A stretch of DNA of 64,000 nucleotides from Liolophura sinensis (Eukaryota; Mollusca; Polyplacophora; Chitonida; Chitonidae). Each line of letters begins with the position of its first letter. Within the stretch, counting starts at the first letter, position 1. The notes under the pieces were generated by a model. It did not search any database. It saw only the letters and a list, made by a program, of their open reading frames with translations, and was not told the origin of the DNA. The translations under genes were made by a program, and so were the position numbers. This document shows, piece after piece, positions 46,953-58,725 of the stretch. Location of the stretch: assembly GCF_032854445.1 (NCBI RefSeq), contig NC_088305.1, positions 19,949,717 through 20,013,716 of the forward strand. Reading direction: 5' to 3'.

Positions 46953-49900
46953 AACATGCAGAGGTTCATCCGTCCTTGACAAAACTGCAAGCCCTGAAAG
47001 AAGATGACAAGACAGAGTGTGCAATGCTGCGGTCCAGGATTGATGAACAGTCTCGCCTCATTATGATTCTGAAACAGAGAGCGGATGAGGCGACAGGAAA
47101 ACAAGGCACCCTTGAACGCATTAATGCCGAGCTGATGGAGTTTAGAGAACAAGCAACGGAAAAGCTTGAATACGAGATGAGAAGATTCGATATGTTGGAC
47201 CAGAGGTTCCATGACTTAGCATCAAATCATGAGGAAATGATAAAGTACAAAGACGAATATAAGAGAGTAAACCAACAGCTAAGAGCAGAAAACACCCGAT
47301 TAAAACAGGAAAACGAGGCCTTGTTTTCCAAGGCTCTGCTTGAGAAAGATGCCGAGATTGAAGAACTGGTAAAAAAGTGCACAACTCTCAAAGATGAATA
47401 CTTGCAACTTGATCTTCGCTTCAGGTAACACCTACAGTAGATTTGTTTCAGGACACTGAAATAATTTAGGTATCTGATGGGCATCAGTACTGAGAGCATG
47501 AAGACATGAGAAAAACTACAGGAACGTCATTAATAAGATAAAAAAAATATTTGATGGATAACTGAACACAGTAAAACTATGGTTCAGAGAAGACAATACC
47601 TAAGAATTTCTAATTCATGTCTTGTACATACATGTATCTTATATAGTAGCTTTGCAGGCTGGAGGCTTCAATGTAAGGATTGAAGATGAACTAGGTTAGA
47701 AAATTGTATTTCTTTGCGATATACACATCAGTAATGTGATGCCATCAGGTCTTGTAAATACTGAGTATACAACATTAGAGCGAAACCCTCTTCCGAACTG
47801 TCACTTAAGAACGTGCATGCGACGGTCTATGAGCTATCATAGTCAGCCATGTCAACCAGATGTCCCGCTGATTGGTTACATACAGTATGTTCAATTATAG
47901 GGAAAATATACAGAAATTTCAGTAGTTTTAAATGGCTTAAACCAAACCTTTACGACCATATTCCTCTGTAGTCAGGTGAAGGAATAAATTCAGATCTTTT
48001 GTGTGAATTTTTATTCCCAAGAACATGATATACATCCAGAAATGGCAGATAAATTAAAAGAAACCACTAGAATACATCTAATCTTTTTTTGTGGTCTTCT
48101 TGTCTTGACCAGTGAAAAACATGCCAGCAATTTTCACAGTAAAACCATGTTGTGATTAATGATGTATGGTGGTAACATTCTTTGGATGTCTTGTGGCAGA
48201 AATCTGCAACAGGATTCCAGGAGTAAAGAGGAGGGGCTGAAAATCGAGATCAGCCAGCTACAAGATTCCTATGGGAAAGACATGAAAAGACTACAATCTA
48301 CTGTGGATGATTTAGAGGAAAGACTGAAAGGTAACACTCAACTGATGTAATGTTTTACACTCATAAATAATTTTATGCGAAGTACAACGAACATAGATTC
48401 TGCATGTAAGCTTGTACAGTCCATTAAAAATATGTGTTAACAATTCATTTTTTTAATTTTCTCTTAATCCCATTGTCATTTTCCTGTCAATACTGATAAT
48501 AAGAACTAATATCTGAAGATATAAACAATGTAGCAAAATGAAATGGGATACAGAAAAAAAACTATTCCTTGTGTATAAAACTAATTTGGAAAGTGTGATT
48601 TGGCCAATTGGTTACAAAAGGGCTTGCTATTCAGTTGCTATGTTACTAGGCTAGACATGTTCTCATTCCCATTGTAGAATGGTAAATTTTTAGGATTCCC
48701 TTCCTTCTATTGTTCTTGGGGCCCCTTGTTGCAATAAGAGTCTGATGGTGCTGTCTCGCATGGTCTTGCATGAAGTACAGTGGATGTCCATTAATATCGC
48801 TTATTTCACATTTTGAGAGAGTTTGCTAGTATTTGTAACTCAGCAAAGAGTAGAGCATCGTTCTTGCCACATCAAATCGGCCCCTGACGAGTGAGGTCAC
48901 AAGCTGGAATCCAGTCCTCATCATGTTGAGAAACTCGTTAGCGAGCTACAACTATGACGTGTGTGTTTGAGCCAGGCAAACTCTTGTGTCGCTGCAATGA
49001 AAAACAGTTAAACTTTTATTACACAAGTTCCACCAATCAAGTAAATAAGACCAATGTTATATTTGCATAACCGTAAGTGGGAAGGTCTGTCAGCAAATTG
49101 CGGATTGTCGTGGGTTTTCCCCAGGCACTGCCCGGTTTCCTCCCACCATAATGTTGGCCGACATCGTATAAGTGAAATATTCTTGAGTACAGCGTAAAAC
49201 ATAAATCAAATAAATAAATAAATAAATAAATATTTGCATAAAGTCACCAGTGATATAAATAATGACTCACAGCAGAACACTGTTTACATGTTTTACAGCA
49301 TGGATGGTTACATGAAAACTGCGTCCCGGTATGCTGGGAATAGCTATCCCACAGTCTGTCTTCATGACACCTAATCTTTCCGATATTTTGATGTCGCTGC
49401 ACACCTCATACCTCAGGCACTTATCATGTGTCTCACCCATGTTCGGTGGTCTCACCTTTATTCCCCGCCAGCCTGCGGGTCTTGAAGATCATTCGCCCCA
49501 CAATAAAACAAAACCAACTTGTAATGGTGACAGCGCGCCTTAATCGAGCAATAACAGATGACTTATTTGGTTCCATTTAAAATTTTGCGAAAGCGAACTA
49601 GTAAGTTTTGACCAAACAAACTGTTTTGGAATAGTTTTTTGGCTTCAAAATGAACTATGTTGAGGTGGCTTCTGTGTTAACTCTTCACACACGGTTGCAA
49701 CATTGTTTACAATCACCACTATAGTCATCTTCGAGACTGTAGCCTGTATATTTTGGAGGTGTGTACTTTTGTGGGAGATACATGATAAGTACTTGATGTG
49801 TGAGGTGGCAGAACTAAAGAGAGAAAATCATAAGGATGTACATGTATGACTGCACTGTAGTGACATCAAAATATCTGAGTGAACGTACAGTCAAGAAGGA

Positions 49901-52900
49901 TTTAATTTCTGCTTTTTGCAATAAAAATTGATACTTATGACATCCATACATTCAAACAAATGAAAAAACCCAAATTATTGACTCAGAAATGCATTACAAG
50001 TAAGTATTGCTCAGCTCAATAAAAAAATATTATATATATAGCTTGACCTGGATTTGTCAAGCCTGATGTTATATATTGATAATGAGTAGAGGACATCACT
50101 TTTTAATTGTACGTGGCTTGTTATTCGTATGTCACTTGTTATTCGTATGTCACATGTTATTCGTATGTCACATGTTATTCGTATGTCACATGTTATTCGT
50201 ATGTCACATGTTATTCGTATGTCACATGTTATTCGTATGTCACATGTTATTTGTACGTCACTTGTTATTCGTATGTCACATGTTTTTTGTACGTGACTTG
50301 TTATTTGTACGTCACTTGTTATTCATATATCACATGTTCTTCGTACATAACTTGTTATTCATTCCTGAATTGCTCATCCTCTGTATTGATTCACTCACAG
50401 CTGCGTTTTTAATTCAGGTTAAGGTCTTGCAAATGATATTGGTTTGCATCCTGACCATAGTTGTACTCAGTTGCTCAGGAGGCAATGCATGAATTGTTCT
50501 GCCAAATCATATATGTTAAGCTACTGTATTTCACCTAAAGTTAAGCCATTTTCAAATGACACGTTTAGCTTGATTCTGATTGATTCATCCACCTTATATG
50601 GCCACTTAAGAGTTTTTGGTAAAGTTTGATTAATTTCTTATCAGAAAAGGTTAAATGTTCGCATCAAGTATATCATGTTAATGCGATTATCTGCTTCTGA
50701 AAGAGCATTTCACACCCAAACTTTATGTGAAATACAGTAGGCCTATGTGTGTTAATTGATGAATACACACATTTACCGGTACATTTGTTTCCAGGAGCAA
50801 AGCACAAGATTCAGTGTCTCAGTGAGAGTCAGAGATCAGCAGACTCTGACTCCCAGAACAAACTTCAGGTATTGAGTAAGGAAAGAGATGAACTGCTTGA
50901 ACTGACCATGCAGAGGGGCAAGCTCATTCAGGTATATCTACCTTGTTACATTTGTTACACACTGCGTGAGGTTTATAAGAACTGCTGGAATTCACCATGC
51001 AGAGGGGCAAACTCATTCAGATTTGTCTACTTTGTTACAGTATGTTTGTTACACACCTCTGGCGAGTTAGTAGGTTCGATAATAAGGTGCATGGAGTGTT
51101 GTAGTGTCTTGTAGTGTCAACATGTAAAAACCAGGACAAGTCGTCTCTTCTATCCAACATATCCAAAGTTAAAGAAACTGAGATTTTTGGTAAAAATGTT
51201 GTTATGCTCAGTTGAACATTAGAATTGCTCAAATAATTACCTTTCACAGCTTATCTGCCTCCTTAAGCACATATTATGATTCAAAATCAGTTAAACAGTT
51301 TGTGAAATTTATAATGTGGATCGTTTTACAACTTTTTCAAACTTTATAATCATTTTACCAATATAAAAAGTACAGGTACAGTGATATTTTCTGAATGACA
51401 ATAATTTCAGGTTTTCTTGGCTGGTTGAGAAAATTTGATTTGATTAACGATTATTAATGAACTACCTGGATAAGTAGAAATTTCTGTAGTGAATTTCCTA
51501 TAGTTATCTATATGTCTGTATTACTTCTTCATGTATTTCCTATAATGCTGTAATCTTTTCATTCATTTTAGAAAGAGCAAACAGAAAACAAAAGACTTCA
51601 GAAGCTTATTGAAGAAAAGGAGCAAGCTGTCAAAAGGATGGAGGAAAAATTTGAGTGAGTCTATTGTCCACAGGTTACTGGTTATATGCTGATCATTTGT
51701 ATGACACTGACAGACCAGACATTGCCTTGGTGGACTGACAAAACTACCACAAATTGCCTGTTAGATTTATTGGGGGACATTTTGCGCTCATTGTGTACAC
51801 TGTAGCTGAACACATTCAATCACCAGGAACACAAAACGTGTAGGATTAATCTCAGCCTTGGACAAGGAATTTGCAGTTCGCTCCTCTGAGACTTGGAAAA
51901 GGTGCCATGGTGACAGTGAGCGGTATATGATGCTTGTGTCTTGTGTTTTGTTTTGAAGACCACTTGCCTTTCACCAGTATGTTGTACATATGTATGGCAT
52001 ATGTGGAAATGCTTGTCAGCAGCATGCCAAAGGTCGCTGGTTTACCCTCAGCATTTTCCTTCACCCAGGAAAACTGATGGCCATTGTACAAGTGAAAACT
52101 TGTTGAGTAGAATGTTAAACAAGAGTCAAATAAATAAATACTTGAAAACTACGACTTGAAAACCACGATAGTTGGTTGAGACAGCATAAACAACCTTTCT
52201 CTTTTAATACAACTTCAAAATTTTGTATTTTAATACAAAATGAGTCTTTCGTTTAAATTTTCGGATTTTTACTTAAAATGAGTTATAATCTGTTATAATG
52301 TAAAGGTGCATGGCATGGAGACATTGACTGTTCTTTTTGTGCTTGACAGACGTGAGTCAGCGGCAGTGAATGCCAATCAGCAGGTGAGAAAACTGCAGGA
52401 ACAGGTGCGACAGACCTCTCAGAAAAACACAGACATGGTCAAGGTATGCAGTTCTCATATTTGTACAACAGCTTTCTTTTCTTCTTGGCTGTCAGTTTGC
52501 CATATCCTGAACTTGTTCGACAGTGTTGCATATGTTTTCACTGTATCTACGTATAACGGTCGGGGCCTCCATGGTTAGCGCGCCAGCACAGAACAAAGAC
52601 TCAGGAGCCTCTCACCTGTGCTTTCACTGTGAGTTTAAATCCAGCTCAAGCTGGCTTTCTCTTTGGCTATACCTAGGAAGGCCTGCCACAACCTGCAGAT
52701 AGTTGTGGGTTTCCCCATGCCCTGCCCACTTTCCTCCTACCATGATGTTGGTTGCTGTATTTTTTTTATTTTATTAATTTGTTTGATTAGCGTTTTACGC
52801 CGTACTCAAGGATATTTCATTTATATGATGGCTGCAGCATTATGGTGGGAGGAATCCAGAGAACTGGGAGAAACCCACGACCATCTGCAGGTTTACTGTT

Positions 52901-53869
52901 GTATATTAAAGCGGGTATTCTTGAGTACAGCATAAACACAAATCAAATAAATGAATAAATTAATGAACGTATATAACTATTGACGGATTAATCAGAGTTG
53001 AAAGTAGTCACCTTGTTGTCATGAGCTTTTTAGCATTTAGGTACCGTACATGTTTGTCCGTATTAAGTCTCATATGATGACATGTCATAAGTCATCTGTC
53101 CATCCATAAACTGTTTGAGATGTGATATGTGCAGAATTGCATCAGTTGCAGAGGTATAAATTTTTTGCCTCTACCACAAGACCAGAAACTAGTGTCACAG
53201 TAAAGAGTTATGCCCCCTTGTGTGATCTGTTGGTTTTGCATGTGAACACTGTAAGCCTATTTGAAAAAGCTGCCTAAATGAAGAGTTTGAATTATCATAG
53301 TCCTGTGTATGTCAATCATGAATACCAAGCTCCTGATGATATTGTTATTGTCTGTTACTGACTCTATCATAACAGCATATATTGAGGTTCCGAAACTCTT
53401 GTTTCTGTTGACAAAGTGCAGACGTGTGTCGATTTTCAGTGTTCTTGTAGATTGAATTACAATATTACATTTTTTGCTTGATATAGGATACCTAATACTG
53501 TCTATGTATATGGTCCATAAAACTTGAAATATCAAAAAAATTCTGACAAAAAAAATGAACTGTTTCATAATAAACCAGACATAGCTTTTAATGGCCTGTC
53601 TTATGCATGTATTAATTACATATTACATAAAGAATTCACAAAAAACAGCTTCAGTTAGTACTCTGGATTTGAAGGTTTAATTTTGGCTAATTGACTAAAT
53701 CGTCTTTCTCTTCCCACATTGTTAACTCAGCATACAAAGTATAAAGTTCATGTAGACTGTGTGCTTCTTTTCTGTTGTGTAGGAGTTTGAGGCATTCAAA
53801 AAACATGCAAACAGCATGCTACAGAAGGAGCGAGAGTTGAACGAAAGGCTGAGGCACTTGGCTGGCTGA
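46953..53869 (+). CDS. CCDC89: Coiled-coil protein CCDC89, 6 exons seen, 5' end missing
   Basis: Exons: 46953-47424, 48200-48330, 50795-50931, 51572-51654, 52350-52443, 53783-53869 (TGA). All junctions are in phase, giving 333 aa; vertebrate CCDC89 is about 374 aa, so some 40 N-terminal residues lie in exon(s) not found. Conserved family segments are CAMLRSRIDEQSRLIMILKQ, then FHDLASNHEEMIKYKDEYKR, ENEALFSKAL, SKERDELLELTMQRGKLIQ and the C-terminal FKKHANSMLQKERELNERLR. Nearly the whole protein is Glu/Lys/Leu-rich coiled coil with no membrane segment. Its molecular role is poorly known; in mammals CCDC89 (Boip) has been linked to the Hey1 transcription factor and to testis expression. Other long coiled-coil proteins are less likely because the motif order is colinear with CCDC89. 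Confidence 0.9.
49071..49229 (+). mobile_element. SINE family A, 5'-truncated, perfect TSD
   Basis: Starts inside the body (CCGTAAGTGGGAAGGTCTGT) and ends (AAAT)n. ATATTTGCATAA is identical at 49059-49070 and 49230-49241. CCDC89 intron. Confidence 0.93.
50105..50365. repeat. 18-bp minisatellite, about 14 units, CCDC89 intron 2
   Basis: TGTTATTCGTATGTCACA repeats with small changes (CTTGTTATTCGTATGTCA at the ends). Two plus-strand frames stay open across it, giving 101- and 138-codon ORFs of LFVCHM or CYSYVT hexapeptides. They are products of the array. Confidence 0.92.
50884..51063 (+). repeat. Decayed tandem duplicate of the CCDC89 exon 3 end
   Basis: The exon end with its intron start (CCATGCAGAGGGGCAAGCTC, ATTCAGGTATATCTAC) is copied at about 50972-51063 (CCATGCAGAGGGGCAAACTC, ATTCAGATTTGTCTAC). 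In the copy the donor GT has become AT. Both copies continue with TTTGTTACACAC. Confidence 0.88.
51220..51440 (+). repeat. Dispersed repeat, copy 1 of 2
   Basis: CAGTTTGTGAAATTTATAAT, ACTTTTTCAAACTTTATAAT and GATATTTTCTGAA are shared in order with 57030-57265. No terminal repeat or coding was recognised; ends approximate. CCDC89 intron. Confidence 0.65.
51950..52140 (+). mobile_element. Diverged SINE-like element
   Basis: ATGCCAAAGGTCGCTGGTTT (box B-like), TTCCTTCACCCAGGAAAACT, CTTGTTGAGTAGAATGTTAA and (AAAT)n follow the SINE order here, but the sequence is far from family A. CCDC89 intron. Confidence 0.5.
52562..52965 (+). mobile_element. SINE family A interrupted by a second, opposite family A copy
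   Basis: The outer copy starts GGGGCCTCCATGGTTAGCGC and runs to ATGTTGGTTGCTGTATT, resuming at about 52900 with GTATTCTTGAGTACAGCATA and the (AAAT)n tail. Between about 52762 and 52897 lies a minus-orientation copy (TTTGATTAGCGTTTTACGCC to ACCCACGACCATCTGCAGGT). Two insertion rounds are recorded. CCDC89 intron. Confidence 0.82.
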
Positions 53870-53875
53870 TGAACG

Positions 53876-54045
53876 TCATGCTGGCTTCCTCTCCAGCTGT
53901 AAGTGGGAATGTGTGTCAACAACCTGTGGATGATCGTGGGGTTCCCCCGGGCTCTGCTCGGTTTCCTCCCACCATAATGCTGGCCGCCGTTGTATAAGTG
54001 AAATATTCTTGAGTACGGCATAAAACACCAATCAAATAAATGGAT
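53876..54045 (+). mobile_element. SINE family A, 5'-truncated, at the CCDC89 stop codon
   Basis: Starts 6 bp after the CCDC89 TGA (53867-53869). GATGAACG (53868-53875) and GATGAATG (54046-54053) look like the target-site duplication, and the first overlaps the stop codon. The tail contains AATAAA near 54035, a usable poly(A) signal for CCDC89. Confidence 0.85.
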
Positions 54046-54168
54046 GATGAATGAAAACTATGTATCATCTGGAGGCATGACTGATGTTGGACACTTACAA
54101 AGCCATTCCTTTACAACCCGCGCTGCCATCTGAGAACTTAAACCCGGGGTAAAGCTGTGATACGGTAA

Positions 54169-54235
54169 TTCTTCAACCTTTTCGCATGTTTGCAAGGTGT
54201 TTATTCAAGCATATTATGAAGGCATCTTAATGTGC
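54169..54235 (+). mobile_element. MITE-B left-end fragment
   Basis: AATTCTTCAACCTTTTCGCA, TGTTTGCAAGGTGTTTATTC and AAGCATATTATGAAGGCAT match the left third of MITE-B; the rest is gone. Confidence 0.75.
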
Positions 54236-54733
54236 TTAATATATTTACTGTTATGGTATAATAATTTATGCAGATTCACAAGCGATCACAGGGAACTTAA
54301 ACATATAATTGTATTATGGACAGTATTATACAGTATACAGCACGGTATTTTCATGTAGTCCTTATGTATGTGAAATGGCAAGGCGATGGCTGATACTGGA
54401 GAATAATTCCACATCTGTCATCTTAATTTAATCAACAATGGAACAGGATGAGATTGTTTTTAGTATTGCAGTCCCAAGGCATGGCCCTAGTCAAATGATT
54501 TCTTTTTCCATAGGTCAATATTGTATTTTCTCCGTGGACAAGAAAGTGTTTGTTTATGTAGTTATTTATTCATTCTCCCAGAAGAAGAAAGATCAAAGTC
54601 CATCCCATGGAGAGATACATCCAGAAGTCCCATACATAAATAATAAATGGTCTTGAAATAGATCAATCAGATCAGGCTTAATATTCCTCTCATAAACCAG
54701 GCCCCTGTTTGACTAAATGTTGTATGTGGTATA

Positions 54734-54980
54734 ACTGATCCTATAATGAATGTCAACTCCTGGCAAGACAAGTGTCCATCAAACTGATCCTATAATGAAT
54801 GTCAACTCCTGGCAAGACAAGTGTCCATCAAACTGATCCTATAATGAATGTCAACTCCTGGCAAGACAAGTGTCCATCAAACTGATCCTATAATGAATGT
54901 CAACTCCTGGCAAGACAAGTGTCCATCAAACTGATCCTATAATGAATGTCAACTCCTGGCAAGACAAGTGTCCATCAGAC
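54734..54980. repeat. 49-bp minisatellite, 5 units
   Basis: ACTGATCCTATAATGAATGT plus CAACTCCTGGCAAGACAAGT and GTCCATCAA repeats at 54734, 54783, 54832, 54881 and 54930 with almost no differences between units, implying recent expansion. Confidence 0.95.
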
Positions 54981-55049
54981 TTGGATAATGTCAGCATTAT
55001 CCAACCTCGCCATGACAGGTGGAGCCACTCAGGTGGTATGTTATACTAC

Positions 55050-55262
55050 AGTAATTCTTCAACCTTTACACATGTTTACAGGGTGTTTATTCAAGCATAT
55101 TCTGAAGGCCTTAGTTTGTGTGGGCTGATAAAGTTATACTTTCTTTGAGGCCCTGTAATTGGCCAATCCAACCAATGTAGCTTTTGTCTCCAAAATCAAG
55201 TTAAAATTGTGCATAAATTGCACTGAAATTTTATATGCGAAATGGTTGAGGAATTAGGGTAT
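55050..55262 (+). mobile_element. MITE-B, near complete
   Basis: AATTCTTCAACCTTTACACA at the left is mirrored by GCGAAATGGTTGAGGAATTA at the right. The interior has GTAATTGGCCAATCCAACCA and TGCATAAATTGCACTGAAAT. Good reference copy of the family. Confidence 0.85.
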
Positions 55263-57029
55263 ACATTTATTAACTTGACCCATCACAGATCAGCCAATGA
55301 AATGTCAAGGCAGATTTGTGAATATTCATGAGGTATGATAATAAAATTGAGGATATACATGTACCACCTTTGCCTTGCTATGTGCCAGCTGGTAAAACTT
55401 AAGGTTTGCATGTACAAATTACAGACTTTGTTATTGCAATCATGTCCAGATATCTCATCCGTCCATCTTAATTAACTCCTTTACCAGCGATTTATTACCA
55501 GCATGTGCAAATTTTTGTTCTTGTTTACATCTGCTGTTAGATGTATCATTGATTTGATCGTTTTGTTCCATAGTAATAGTGATACTGTATTTCCAGCCCA
55601 AGATCTGAGATCTGTTTTAATTCTTCCCAGTTTAGCTTTCAGAAATACCCAATGTGGAAGTTAAGCTGGGAACTTGACCAACCAATCTCAGAGCTATTCC
55701 AACCCACACTAATGCATTGTTGTATGTACAGATATTTTAGATACATGGATAACTGTTAAGAATTTTGTACATACTGCCATAATAATCACATAAATTTCAA
55801 GTGGAAGTGAACTGTAATCACACGATGTGGAGGATAGGCTAAAAAAAGGCTTTGGAACACAAGAAGTGATAAGCACTACAAAAAAATAGATAACTTACAG
55901 GCATGTAATTTACATTTTGCTATAATTGTTGTAATAATGGACAATTCCGTTTTTAAAATGTAACTGGACAGTTATTTTATTTAATATATTTTTTATTTAT
56001 TATTATTTTTATGGGGTTTTTTTGTTGGTGTATAGTTGTGATGTTTAGTTTATTGTTTTAATATCTTGTGTAGCACACAAGTATCATCATTTATTTGCCA
56101 AACATAATCTTTGTGCTCCTTTTTATACATATAGGTGTATACATTCAGTTTGATGGCCACTATACCTGTATATATACTGACACACCTTGAAAACACATTA
56201 CACATAAAAAAATGTTGTGGTCAGAGCAAAATATATTCTTTTGTGGTTTGTCGACTGATATTCTAGTAAAACCCTTTTTCCTTCAATAACTGACTGCTTC
56301 AGAGGTTTAATGGTTAGACCCGAAAATCAGGAGACCAGGGTTGGGTCATATCAAAGGTCATATCAAAGACTTTAAAATTGATACTTTTTGCTGCCTCGCT
56401 CAGCACTCAGAGGTTACAGGAAGGAAACAGGATTGGTTGGCGCTGTGTCAATATAATGTGACTGGGTGGGGTGTCATGTCTGGTGTCTTTGGCATGATGC
56501 TTTAGTGGTGGCAGCACTTTGGCGACATGAACTTACTCTGCCACAAGAAAACATGTTGTATGTATGCACACCTAATGACTCCTCATTCTCATATGACTGT
56601 AAAATTGTGAAGTACAACATTAAACCGCAAGCATTCATTGAAATTACGACGTTAAACCCCAAGCACTCACTCACTCTCTTAGTAATAAACACCTTTCTGT
56701 TTCATTTCCACTGCTTGTTTGTCAGTTGTACATTTTGAAAGTGTTTAAGTGTATTTACAAATTTGCCAAGTGTGGTCATATAAACACTGTCACTTTAACA
56801 CTTTAGAGATAACCACTATGATTATGGGCTATTTTACTGAAAAAGGAGACATTGAGGAAAAGTCTTGTAGTTACTGGTGTAATGTTTTGACAGGTCATGT
56901 AACATTTGGGTTGTCATAATATAAACACTGTACATGTACTTAGTCTGGAAATCATGGCTCTCATTTTAATATTTTGTGTTTTTTTAAAGAGACGATATGG
57001 GAGATATTTGGGACAAAATTTAAATATAT
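55263..57029. other. No gene seen; possible CCDC89 3' UTR
   Basis: AT-rich DNA downstream of CCDC89 with only short open frames and the family C SINE at 56286-56682. If the SINE poly(A) signal is not used, the CCDC89 3' UTR could extend through here to the AATAAA at 58227. Confidence 0.4.
56286..56682 (+). mobile_element. SINE family C, opposite orientation
   Basis: GCTTCAGAGGTTTAATGGTT (box A-like) and GACCAGGGTTGGGTCAT (box B-like) at the left, then AGGAAACAGGATTGGTTGGC, GTGTCTTTGGCATGATGCTT and a final CGACGTTAAACCCCAAGCAC, the reverse of the block seen in families B and C. Confidence 0.75.
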
Positions 57030-57265
57030 ATTAGAATAGCCCAAATAATGACCTTTCACAAACTATGAGCCTCACCTGCGCATGTGTTACAGTTCAAAAT
57101 GGGTAACAAAGTTTGTGAAATTTATAATGCTGGACCTTATGTAACTTTTTCAAACTTTAGAATCATATTAACATTACAAAAACAATGTAGTACAGAGACA
57201 AGTCTGATATTTTCTGAAAGGCAACACATGTAGTTATCCCAAGGTGAAGTGGGAAAATTTGATCT
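57030..57265 (+). repeat. Dispersed repeat, copy 2 of 2
   Basis: AAGTTTGTGAAATTTATAAT, AACTTTTTCAAACTTTAGAA and CTGATATTTTCTGAAAGGCA match 51220-51440 in order. Confidence 0.65.
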
Positions 57266-57519
57266 TGTCAGAGAATATGGATTTTTTTGCCAAACATGTC
57301 CAGTGCAGCCTGTTTAATATCTCCAGTGATAAGTTGAGAATGTGCTATATGTTTTGTTAGACAAACCCCTCGTACCAATTGTCGGAACTCTTCCAAAACT
57401 GAGTAGTATTATTTTGTCTTCAGGAATGAAACCTGTGATAACTACTTGTATATATTTTATTTTGATTCCGGAATACATTTACAGAGATTGGTCATTTTGT
57501 GGTTCATTAACTGCTTATA

Positions 57520-57780
57520 TACAGCCTCATGTGTGGGTATTTGCTTGAATACAGCCCAATTTGTGGGTATTCGCTTGAATACAGCCCAGTTTGTGGGTAT
57601 TTGCTTGAATACAGTCAGATTTGTGGGTATTCACTTGAATACAGCCAAATTTGTAGGTATTCGCTTGAATACAGCCAGATGTGTGGGTATTTGCCAGGTC
57701 TGTAGGTATTTGCTTGAATACAGCCAAATTTGTGGGTATTCGCTTGAATACAGCCAGATTTGTTGTCATTCGCTTAAATA
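57520..57780. repeat. 30-bp minisatellite, about 8-9 units
   Basis: Units of TGTGGGTATTCGCTTGAATA plus CAGCCAGATT repeat, with one shortened unit near 57690. Both strands are open across it (10-residue repeats such as CLNTAQFVGI) because 30 is a multiple of 3. Not a gene. Confidence 0.92.
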
Positions 57781-58226
57781 CGTGCTTGGATATATAGACT
57801 GCTTACTGCTGATTTGTTATCTATTTGGCCTATACTGTAAATACATTATACATCCGATTATATTAATTATTAAAGGTGTGTTACTGCTGCCTGTTACATA
57901 TATATGTACTTAAGTTTAGAGATTCATTTGATATGGATATACTGAAAAATGGACACTATATATATTTGGATCTGCTAGTAAAGTGAAAAACTGCTGACTA
58001 CTATCGTAATTGTTTAAACTACATGTATAGACTTAATTTTGTACAAGAAAAGATTTTTCAGTATTGTTAATAAGTTAAAATTAAAAATAATTGTATATTT
58101 TAATTCATGCCTGTATGTGTTTTTATGTGTACAGGTGTGTACTCATTTACAGAATGTTATCAAGTACATGTTGCCCACTGTGAAATACTGCTGACAGCTG
58201 TTTATTGTGTATTTATTACTGGTATT

Positions 58227-58232
58227 AATAAA
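58227..58232 (+). terminator. Candidate distal poly(A) signal for CCDC89
   Basis: AATAAA followed within 50 bases by a GT-rich stretch (TGTTGTGCTTTGGGTTTTGT), a usual layout for cleavage and polyadenylation. It is 4.4 kb past the stop codon, so weakly linked to CCDC89. Confidence 0.3.
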
Positions 58233-58639
58233 ATGCAGATTTCTTAGTTTTTGGGACAGATGTTGTGCTTTGGGTTTTGTGGACTGTATTATTACCAGCC
58301 TCGATCTGAACAATGACTAGTATCTTGTGATGAAGAATGGTAAGTAACAGTTAGCACGTGAGGTTAAGGTGTGCAAGCTAGACGAGATCGTCTTTTGTCA
58401 CATTCATGTTGGTCAGCAACGGAATTACATAATGGCTTCATTCTTTGGCAAGAGTCATGAGTTTTATGAAATCCCTGTTTTAATGTTGAAAGGCGTGTTC
58501 TAAATAGTAAATGATACCTACAATGAATCAGATTCTCATGCATATTGGCTTGTAAAACTAAATATTTCATAGATCAGGGTTTAAAAACAAGGTGTAACAG
58601 AAGCTGCTTTCTAGTGCTTATACTAGCAGATGTAAGAGA

Positions 58640-58725
58640 GAGTTTCCCCATTAGCTCAGATGGTAGAGCCTTGAATATTCGAATAGAGAGATCTGATTTC
58701 AAATCATGGTGGAAATATGTGCCAG
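58640..58725 (+). mobile_element. tRNA-like SINE head, unassigned
   Basis: CCCATTAGCTCAGATGGTAG with AGCCTTGAATATTCGAATAG and a box B-like TTTCAAATCATGG resembles a tRNA. The stems do not pair well enough for a functional tRNA gene, so a SINE head is more likely. Confidence 0.5.

Noticed and set aside
57446-57913. 155-codon ORF with 10-residue repeats
   Set aside because: Produced by the 30-bp minisatellite; the opposite strand is equally open.
58640-58725. A functional tRNA gene
   Set aside because: Box A and B words are present, but acceptor and anticodon stems do not pair convincingly; SINE head is more likely.
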